A stretch of 64,000 bases of DNA from Actinocrispum wychmicini. GTDB lineage: Bacteria > Actinomycetota > Actinomycetes > Mycobacteriales > Pseudonocardiaceae. Each line of letters starts with the position of its first letter. Position 1 is the stretch's first letter. The DNA is taken from assembly GCF_004345645.1 (NCBI RefSeq), contig NZ_SLWS01000008.1, positions 542,268 through 606,267 of the forward strand, given 5' to 3'. The notes under the pieces are model-generated. The model was given only the letters and a program-made list of their open reading frames with translations, was not told the origin of the DNA and ran no database searches. A program made the position numbers and the translations under genes. This document shows, in pieces, positions 58,901 through 64,000 of this stretch.

Positions 58901-59591
58901 GCTTGAGGCCATCCAGAGCCAGCTCCAGCTGCACGAATCGAACGTCGACTCGTACCGGGAAGGCCGCGGGTTCATCGCCGCGGAGGACACGTCCCCGGCG
59001 ATGAACGCGGCCAGGGAACGCGCGAAACGCATGATCGAAGCCGCCGAGGCGGTCGCCCCGGACGTCCGCGCGACACTGGGCGACGCGGTCGCCGCGCATG
59101 GCGCGAAGCTGGCCCGACTGGACACCGAGATCAAGGACGAGATGTCCCTGACCAGCAAGATCTACGACCGGGCGACCGTGAAAGGCCCGCCGACGGACGT
59201 CGTCCTGGACAAAGTGACGGCCAAGATCGACGACGTCCTGCGCTACACCGTGGTCGCCGACACCCTCGACTACATGCGTGTCTGCGCGGCGGTCCGCGCC
59301 GAGCTGGAAGCCGCCGGATACACGTACGTCAAAGAGGGGAACGCCTGGGCGGAGCCGGAGAAGTTCGGCGGCTACCGGGGTATCAACATGAAGTTCCGGA
59401 CCAAGGACGGCCTGCTGTTCGAGGTGCAGTTCCACACCACGGACAGTCTGGCCCTCGCGGACGAGACCCACGCCCTGTACGAGGAACTCCGCAACCCGGC
59501 CACCACGGAGAAGCGCAAAGAGGAGCTACGCCAAGAGATGCGGCGCCGCGCGAACCTGCTTCCGGTACCGGACGGCGCCGACCAACTCTAG
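55977..59591 (+). CDS. Candidate CIS cargo: large protein with N-terminal LQRxAGNxAV motif and C-terminal RelA/SpoT-like domain
   Basis: 1204 residues from GTG 55977, with GAGAGGGG 6 bases upstream; no signal peptide. Residues 38-51 read LQRNAGNNAVTRLL, like the short motif at the start of many actinobacterial eCIS-core/cargo proteins (from memory). The next ~1000 residues are mostly helical with coiled-coil stretches and one hydrophobic patch near 650-690 (LAAVIGEAVKISAITLTLGGLGPLG). The last ~130 residues resemble a RelA/SpoT synthetase fold: KIDDVLRYTVV (D1085/D1086, R1089), GYRGINMKF (Y1133), EVQFHT (E1149) and ADETHALYEELR. These match the Mg-binding Asp, stacking Tyr and catalytic Glu positions of alarmone synthetases. 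No immunity gene is obvious next to it. Its stop overlaps the convergent DUF427 gene (CTAG). Confidence 0.66.
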   Translation: MVRDGKRVPAPQAEPVTDTSTSATESFLPHGSAALLWLQRNAGNNAVTRLLGEPDRLRPAIEQVLIDASKIVEYDFAAHLVGAISATDTEAAATARRIAVTETTVDDESYDIPAVLLTLDGLHRNVTGLDGVTVSAGLRHVIRTLATDAAETVATADFSELDNDMAQAAGAIEDANALLRLELTGTIDELIDQRRRFATAEGDTRAQLGAEIGVSARKALLLNKSLQEEDDQTAPLETEVEQRASDIARIRTIAQTEDDTTAQLGDQLALLTQHQVTDNEDATAVVEPEVALPEITDAAELKFAEQLSARISDQRADVAHLHDRVVPDHPTYELAEFAAVHKRWFSLTSGAQEKQDPVVKLALDLMGEPYRVAGADVGGGVLKAEGGVARAFLMNMAVDMMSGSLTGETNQFGDQIDGSRRRAATTGTASAPEYDYGELYPGKSTDEVVSRKEFQQRRQLETATTATALAAVPDLVRPSAVPIVGLRATNASEGWSYLVDVYSQENLVAREHKVVPPEVAQYLLAAHQQAETLAKPHIPTVDGSPIGSRAMRTAGVEGATATSTERYLDGEQTTEVPDEITVLRGQLSAGSGPTDGEALTEQLGRDLRTYLEAFFAERQSMEYRVAAVFAIGDTEHAVGNQLSALLEPSALAAVIGEAVKISAITLTLGGLGPLGMAASQAYKGYLGTQGINDVAALVSIAAFCRNAATADSLSKARAWGYMTVNIAQDAEQLLTTVVASPVTAGLTAITTAKPTTALDLADAVRPLMNDPATRENLLRDVESQIAALESTGQSNAELKNLKAFHDGLLQRSSVDLVDGVLPTTAVDTGLFTHGRGRSEADLTALRNALGGDTDLVENATLTGTTVHVRYGDDSKVRVEIGPAVEPAHIRQHLETVRQLRRFEGVVGRLRQLLSEIRDLITGHPSYGTEGFEARLEVQKLRGIEVDLLAQLRGVEALNDRLTGQDDGDPASVRLQLEAIQSQLQLHESNVDSYREGRGFIAAEDTSPAMNAARERAKRMIEAAEAVAPDVRATLGDAVAAHGAKLARLDTEIKDEMSLTSKIYDRATVKGPPTDVVLDKVTAKIDDVLRYTVVADTLDYMRVCAAVRAELEAAGYTYVKEGNAWAEPEKFGGYRGINMKFRTKDGLLFEVQFHTTDSLALADETHALYEELRNPATTEKRKEELRQEMRRRANLLPVPDGADQL

Positions 59592-60340
59592 GCGAATACC
59601 GTCTTGGGTCGCTCCTGCAGGACGCCGTCCACGTACGTGTCGACCTTCTCGTCGTAGAACGCGATCAGCCCGGTGACCTTCTGGCTCTCCGGCAACGGCG
59701 TGTCGTAGTACCAGGCGATGTCCTCGTGCAGCTTGTCGCCGATCCGCGCCGAGTGGTACGACGCCGAGCCCTTGTACGGGCAGTGTGTCTGGGTGTCGCT
59801 CGGTTCGAGCAGGTCCATCCGCACGGCGGTCTTCGGCAGGTAGTAGCGGGTCGGCAGGCCGGTCTCGAACAGCAGCCGCGCGTTCGTCGACTCCGCCACG
59901 GTCGTGCCGTCGATCTCCACCCGGATGTGTCGCGAACTGGCCAACACGTCCACCCGCGTGTACGGGTCGCGGGGGTGGACGTAGATCTCCTCGTCCTCCT
60001 CGAACCACGAGTCCATCGCGGCGGAGTCGAACCGGACCAGCTCCCGCAGCTCCTCGATCGGCGAGGTCAGGTACGACCGCGCCGCCCCGACCGCCTCCTT
60101 GCCCCCGGCCTTTACAGTGTAAAGGGTGGCGTCGCCGCGGCTGGGGGAGTGGTCGGTGGTACCGGTCTCGGTCAGCTCGACCTTGATGTCCGCGCACGGG
60201 ATGTAGTACGTGGGGTAGTAGGGGACCTCCCACACCAAAGTGGGATTGATCGTGTCGGCCACCAGCACACCGCCGAGGTACACGCGGACGCGCTTGGCGC
60301 TTTGTTCCAGCCGGACCCGGCCACGAGTGGTTGCGCTCAT
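59588..60340 (-). CDS. Tandem DUF427 protein
   Basis: 250 residues from ATG 60340. Two copies of the small DUF427 beta domain: residues about 10-110 (KRVRVYLGGVLVADTINPTLVWEVPYYPTYYIPCADIKVEL) and about 135-240 (RHIRVEIDGTTVAESTNARLLFETGLPTRYYLPKTAVRMDLL, THCPYKGSASYHS). Function is unknown; members are common in actinobacteria and often stand alone. It shares the four bases CTAG of its stop with the convergent cargo gene, so expression of either could interfere with the other. Confidence 0.87.
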   Translation of the reverse strand: MSATTRGRVRLEQSAKRVRVYLGGVLVADTINPTLVWEVPYYPTYYIPCADIKVELTETGTTDHSPSRGDATLYTVKAGGKEAVGAARSYLTSPIEELRELVRFDSAAMDSWFEEDEEIYVHPRDPYTRVDVLASSRHIRVEIDGTTVAESTNARLLFETGLPTRYYLPKTAVRMDLLEPSDTQTHCPYKGSASYHSARIGDKLHEDIAWYYDTPLPESQKVTGLIAFYDEKVDTYVDGVLQERPKTVFA

Positions 60341-60375
60341 GACCGGGTCAACGGCTGGGCGACGGCTGGGATTCC

Positions 60376-61416
60376 TTACGGCTCGATGGTGACCTTGATG
60401 GCTTCGCCGGTGCTGACCGTGTGGATGGCGTCGAGCACGCCGGCCAGCGGCATCCGGTGGGTGATCAGGTCGTCCACGGGCACCGCGCCGGCGGCGACCA
60501 GCGCGAGGGCCTGCTTGTTGTGGGCCGGGCTGGAGCCGTTGGCGCCCACGATCGTCAGTTCGCGGTAGTGCACGAGGTTGGCGTCGCACGCGATGACCGG
60601 GTTGTCCTTGGGCAGCCCGCCGAAGAAGCTGATCCGGCCGCGACGGGCGGCCATCCGCAGCCCGTCCTCCTGGGCCTTGCCCGCCGCCGCGGCCGTGATC
60701 ACCACGTCCACGCCACGGCCGTCGGTCAGCCGCAGCACCTCGTCGACCGGGTCGACATCCGCCGAACAAATCGCCGCGTCTGGCTTGACCAGGGCGGCGG
60801 CCATCGCCAGCCGTCCTCGGGACAGTTCGACGAGGTACACGGCCTCGGCGCCGCGCGCGCGAGCCAGCCGGACGTGCAGGCAGCCGATCGGGCCCGCGCC
60901 GATCACCACGACGACGTCTCCGGCACCGACGCGGGCCAGCTCCTGTCCATTGAGGACGCAGGCGAGCGGCTCGGCGACCGACGCCTCGGCGTACGACAGC
61001 GAGTCCGCGATCCGGTTCACGCCGTCGACCTTCAGCACGGCCCGTGGCACGATCATGTACTCGGCGAAGGCGCCGTCGTAGTGGTAGCCCATGGACTTCT
61101 GGTTCGGGCAGATCGTCAGCCGGCCGCGCCGGCAGTCCGGGCAGTCACCGCACGGGATCGCGGCGATCACCTGCACCCGGTCGCCGGCCGTCCAGCCGTC
61201 CACATCGGACCCGACGTCGACGATCGAGCCGGCGATCTCGTGGCCGATCACCCGGGGCGGGTCGATGTGGTGGTGGCCGTGCCGGAAGATCTTCAGGTCG
61301 GTGCCGCAGGTGGAACAGTTGTGCACCTTGATCTTCAGCTCGTCCGGCCCCGCGACGGGTTCGGGCGTGTCCTCGATCCGGATGTCCCCGGGCGCGTAGA
61401 AGCGCGCGACCTTCAC
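60376..61416 (-). CDS. Zinc-dependent medium-chain alcohol/polyol dehydrogenase
   Basis: 346 residues from a GTG with AAGGAG 5 bases upstream, overlapping the EIIA stop. Catalytic zinc: NCSTCGTDLKIFRHG and GHEIAG; structural zinc: CGDCPDCRRGRLTIC; NAD(P) fold: VVVIGAGPIGCLHVRLARARGAEAVYLVEL. It resembles sorbitol/threonine/galactitol-phosphate dehydrogenases. Last gene of a PTS operon, so it probably oxidises the imported polyol phosphate or the polyol. Substrate not fixed. Confidence 0.88.
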   Translation of the reverse strand: MKVARFYAPGDIRIEDTPEPVAGPDELKIKVHNCSTCGTDLKIFRHGHHHIDPPRVIGHEIAGSIVDVGSDVDGWTAGDRVQVIAAIPCGDCPDCRRGRLTICPNQKSMGYHYDGAFAEYMIVPRAVLKVDGVNRIADSLSYAEASVAEPLACVLNGQELARVGAGDVVVVIGAGPIGCLHVRLARARGAEAVYLVELSRGRLAMAAALVKPDAAICSADVDPVDEVLRLTDGRGVDVVITAAAAGKAQEDGLRMAARRGRISFFGGLPKDNPVIACDANLVHYRELTIVGANGSSPAHNKQALALVAAGAVPVDDLITHRMPLAGVLDAIHTVSTGEAIKVTIEP

Positions 61417-61862
61417 TCGTTCTCCTTGAATGTCAACAGGGTGAGCACGGTGTCGACGTCGGCCGCGGAACGCAGCTCGGCGGCCTTGGCCGGATCCATC
61501 AGCACCTGCGCCAGCGCGGACAGGATCCCGACCTGTTCGGACCCGTTGGCCGCGATCCCGACGCACACAGTGACCTGGTTTCCGTCCCAGTCCACTCCCT
61601 CGGGGAACTGGAGCACCACGATCGATGTGCGCAGCACGAAGGCGCGTGCCGCGTCCGTGCCGTGCGGGATGGCGACACCCTCGCCGATGAACGTCGACAC
61701 CGAGGCCTCGCGTTCGTGCATCGCCGCCAGGTACTCGACGCTGACCGCGCCGACGGCCAACAGGGCCCGGCCGCACTGGTCGATCGCGTCCGCCTTGTCG
61801 GTCGCGGTCAGTCCAAGCTGGACACCTTCGACGCCGAGAAGGTCAGCCGGCAAGGGGACCAC
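61413..61862 (-). CDS. PTS EIIA component, mannitol/fructose type
   Basis: 149 residues. The phospho-accepting His is H67 in GEGVAIPHGTD. The N-terminal LLGVEGVQLGLTATDKADAIDQCG and the C-terminal ILSALAQVLMDPAKAAELRSA fit the PTS_EIIA_2 family. GTG start within the end of the EIIB gene (20-base overlap); an in-frame TTG at 61853 is possible. It takes phosphate from HPr and passes it to EIIB. Confidence 0.9.
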   Translation of the reverse strand: MVPLPADLLGVEGVQLGLTATDKADAIDQCGRALLAVGAVSVEYLAAMHEREASVSTFIGEGVAIPHGTDAARAFVLRTSIVVLQFPEGVDWDGNQVTVCVGIAANGSEQVGILSALAQVLMDPAKAAELRSAADVDTVLTLLTFKENE

Positions 61863-62151
61863 CGTCCCGGATGGCCGCCTCCACCAGGTCGAACACCGGG
61901 TCGCCGAGGAAGCTCTGGAACCCGATCACGACCTTCTCCCGCGCGCCTTTCCTGGCCCTCGCCAGCAAAGTAGTCTGGCACAGCACGACGTCGGCGTCGG
62001 CCGGGATGTCGTTGACCGGGGTGTGCGTCACCGAGACCTGGTACGGCTTGAGCCGTTTGGCCAGCTGGGACGCCACCATGACGCTGCTGCCCATGCCCGC
62101 GTCACACGCGATGACGACCTTCTTGATCGCGGATCCGTCGATCGTGCTCAT
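61843..62151 (-). CDS. PTS EIIB component, mannitol type
   Basis: 102 residues. The P-loop cysteine is C16 in VVIACDAGMGSSVMVASQL, the signature of mannitol-type EIIB. A free-standing domain, unlike the fused MtlA of enterobacteria. ATG overlaps the EIIC stop. Confidence 0.9.
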   Translation of the reverse strand: MSTIDGSAIKKVVIACDAGMGSSVMVASQLAKRLKPYQVSVTHTPVNDIPADADVVLCQTTLLARARKGAREKVVIGFQSFLGDPVFDLVEAAIRDGGPLAG

Positions 62152-63245
62152 GCCGCTGCTCCTCCGTTGGCGATTTCACGTTGGCGTTCCTCTGCACGCG
62201 CCGTGCGGCCGAACTTCAGCAGTACCGAAGCGACCACAAAGGACACGGCGGCGGCCAGGACGATACCCGCGATCACGCCGAAGTACCCGCCCTTGGGGGT
62301 GACCGCCATGACCGCGATGATGCTGCCCGGCGACGGGGTCGCGGTCAGGCCAGCGCCGGTGATGCTGAACACGAACACGCCGGTGGCGCCGCCGGCGATG
62401 GCCGCGATGATCAGCCGCGGCGCGGCCAGGATGTACGGGAAGTAGATCTCGTGGATGCCGCCGAAGAACTGGATGATGATCGCGCCGGGCGCGGTGGACC
62501 GCATCGACCGTACGCCGAACAGCGTGATGGCCAGCAGGACACCGAGGCCGGGACCGGGGTTCGGCTCGATCAGGAACTCGATCGCCTTGCCCGTGTCCGC
62601 GGAGTGCGCGACCCCGAGCGGCGACAGCACGCCGTGGTTGATGGCGTTGTTGAGGAACAACACCTTGGCCGGCTCCACGATGATCGACACGAGCGGCAGC
62701 AGCCCTTCGTTGACCAGCGCCTGTACGCCGTTGCCGAGGGCCTTGGTGAGGCCTTCGACGGCCGGCCCGATGCCGAGCATGCCGAGGACGGCCATGGTGC
62801 CGCCGATGATGCCGGCGCTGAAGTTGTCCACCAGCATCTTGAAGCCGGCACTGACCCTGACCCCGACGAAGTCGTCCCACAGTTTCAGCAGGAACGCGGT
62901 GAGCGGGCCGATCAGCATGGCGCCGAGGAACATCGGGATGTCCGCGCCGACCGCGATGCCGATCGTGGCGACCGCGCCGACCACGGCGCCGCGCTGGCCG
63001 TGCACCAGCCGGCCGCCGGTGTAGCCGATCAGCACCGGCAGCAGGATCCTGATCATCGGTTTGACCAGCTGGGCCAGCTGCGCGTTGGGCGTCCAGCCGG
63101 AATCGATGAACAGCGCGGTGATCAGGCCCCACGCGATGAACGCGCCGATGTTCGGCATGACCATCCCGGCGAGGTGGCCGCCGAAGCGTTGCACCGTGGC
63201 CCGTAACCGATGGGTCCTGGACGGTCGCACGTCTGTCTCTGTCAT
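62148..63245 (-). CDS. PTS EIIC component, mannitol type
   Basis: 365 residues from ATG 63245 with AAGGTG 6 bases upstream. Multiple hydrophobic helices with family motifs: GGHLAGMVMPNIGAFIAWGLITALF, FLNNAINHGVLSPLG and QFFGGIHEIYFPYIL, the last being diagnostic of the mannitol EIIC family. It forms the sugar channel in the membrane. The separate B and A genes follow immediately. The transported polyol is likely mannitol-like, but the downstream dehydrogenase could indicate another hexitol. Confidence 0.9.
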   Translation of the reverse strand: MTETDVRPSRTHRLRATVQRFGGHLAGMVMPNIGAFIAWGLITALFIDSGWTPNAQLAQLVKPMIRILLPVLIGYTGGRLVHGQRGAVVGAVATIGIAVGADIPMFLGAMLIGPLTAFLLKLWDDFVGVRVSAGFKMLVDNFSAGIIGGTMAVLGMLGIGPAVEGLTKALGNGVQALVNEGLLPLVSIIVEPAKVLFLNNAINHGVLSPLGVAHSADTGKAIEFLIEPNPGPGLGVLLAITLFGVRSMRSTAPGAIIIQFFGGIHEIYFPYILAAPRLIIAAIAGGATGVFVFSITGAGLTATPSPGSIIAVMAVTPKGGYFGVIAGIVLAAAVSFVVASVLLKFGRTARAEERQREIANGGAAA

Positions 63246-63261
63246 CGTCGACACCTTCTGT

Positions 63262-64000
63262 TCAGTGGTCTTCGCTGAGCCGTCGCTTCGCCTCGATCCC
63301 CGCCCGGACGACGACCAGTTCTCCCCGGAGGTGCTCCGGCCTGGGCATCGTGCTGCCCGGCAGCGAGACCGCGGCCGCTCCCCACGCCACCCCGCTGACC
63401 AGCGCCTGTGCGCCTGTTCCGCCGCCGGCGAGGAAACCGGCCAGCATCGCGTCGCCGGCACCCACCGAGCTGCGGGCCGACACGACCGGGGCCTCCGCGT
63501 GCCAGACGCCGTCGTCGTCGACCAGGACGGCGCCGTCGCTGCCGAGGCTGGCCAGCACCGCGCCCGCGCCGAGGGAGCGCAGGTGCGTGGCCGCGTCGAC
63601 CACGTCCCCGAGTGTCGACAGTGGACGGTCCACGGCCTCGGCCAGCTCGTGGTGGTTCGGCTTGACCAGGGTGGGGCCGGCGGTCAGGGCCGCCCGCAGC
63701 GCCAGGCCGCTGGTGTCCACAGCGACCCGGACGTCCGCACGGGCCAGCCGCAGGATCAGGTCGGCGTAGAACCGCGGCTCGACGCCGGGTGGCAGGCTGC
63801 CGGCGACCACCACCCAGGACGCGTCGTGTGCCGCGTTGACCACGGCGTCCGCCAGGGCTGCCGTCTCGGTCGCGGTCAGCCGTGCGCCCGGTTCGTTCAG
63901 CTTGGTGACGGTCGCGTCGGGCTCGATGACGCTCACGTTCATCCGCACCGGCCCGAGCGCGGGCACCCGGACGACGTCGATGCTGTAGTCGCTGAGCAGG
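63262..64000 (-). CDS. PfkB-family sugar-phosphate kinase (1-phosphofructokinase-like), cut by right edge
   Basis: About 246 codons of the C-terminal part are visible; the start lies beyond 64000. VTKLNEPGARLTATE, VVVAGSLPPGVEP, LVKPNHHELAEAV and the anion-hole/catalytic block SSVGAGDAMLAGFLAGG identify a PfkB kinase of the 1-phosphofructokinase/tagatose-6-phosphate kinase branch. It is 16 bases upstream of EIIC, first visible gene of the operon, and would phosphorylate the hexose-phosphate made from the imported polyol. Confidence 0.88.
   Translation of the reverse strand, partial: LLSDYSIDVVRVPALGPVRMNVSVIEPDATVTKLNEPGARLTATETAALADAVVNAAHDASWVVVAGSLPPGVEPRFYADLILRLARADVRVAVDTSGLALRAALTAGPTLVKPNHHELAEAVDRPLSTLGDVVDAATHLRSLGAGAVLASLGSDGAVLVDDDGVWHAEAPVVSARSSVGAGDAMLAGFLAGGGTGAQALVSGVAWGAAAVSLPGSTMPRPEHLRGELVVVRAGIEAKRRLSEDH

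Noticed and set aside
59588..60340. Immunity gene for the RelA/SpoT-like cargo
   Set aside because: The product is a tandem DUF427 protein, a widespread family with no known link to toxin neutralisation, and it is convergent rather than co-transcribed with the cargo gene.

Overview
The window is high-GC, densely packed DNA with frequent GTG/TTG starts, 1-20 base start/stop overlaps, mycothiol-type DinB/MDMPI proteins, WYL and DUF3159 proteins and a TgpA/DUF58/MoxR block. All of this points to a filamentous actinomycete, probably of Pseudonocardiales type; the genus cannot be fixed from the sequence alone. I saw no tRNA, rRNA, CRISPR array, integrase or transposase. Left flank (1-16 kb): a HAMP-repeat sensor kinase cut by the window edge, a GAF-SpoIIE phosphatase, a caspase-like protease carrying two E3-binding domains, a YihY membrane protein with a STAS protein, a secreted HNH nuclease, a DUF4331-TPR-NicO metal-transport block with an adjacent OmpR-type two-component system, a P450/DUF3159 pair, a MarR/MDMPI divergon and a WYL regulator. 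Centre (16.9-52.8 kb): a large contractile injection system (CIS) locus, phage-tail-like and not a prophage. The main plus-strand operon (16965-27812) encodes sheath, two tube proteins, a gpE-like assembly protein with a possible -1 frameshift extension, an eCIS-core (DUF4157-like) protein, LysM adaptor, VgrG-like spike, gp25, baseplate J, tail protein I and a zinc-ribbon membrane protein. The AAA+ ATPase and DUF4255 cap protein lie 22 kb away (50045-52769). Between them are membrane and envelope genes: a bitopic protein that may recruit the particle to the membrane, two paralogous beta-propeller/PKD proteins flanking an M4 metalloprotease, a TgpA-like protein lacking the transglutaminase cysteine, DUF58, MoxR, an Hsp70-propeller fusion, two dynamin-like GTPases and a signal-less SLT plus NlpC/P60 peptidoglycan hydrolase. 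A palindrome TGCCC-N4-GGGCA recurs in the control regions of four transcription-unit groups of this locus and may tie them into one regulon. I saw no tail-fibre, PAAR or classical tape-measure gene, which resembles the cytoplasmic CIS of streptomycetes more than secreted antifeeding-type particles. Right flank (52.8-64 kb): a StyA-like flavin monooxygenase; a TetR gene and an alpha/beta hydrolase gene divergent from a 61-bp operator made of two inverted 25-bp arms; a 1204-residue protein with an N-terminal LQRxAGNxAV motif and a C-terminal RelA/SpoT-like domain (candidate CIS cargo); a double DUF427 protein; and a mannitol-type PTS operon with a zinc dehydrogenase and a PfkB kinase cut by the right edge. 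The most interesting reading is that one regulated locus holds a CIS particle, membrane partners, membrane-remodelling GTPases and at least two candidate effectors, a wall hydrolase and an alarmone-synthetase-like toxin. That reading is inference from context and motifs; only the individual gene families are directly visible.
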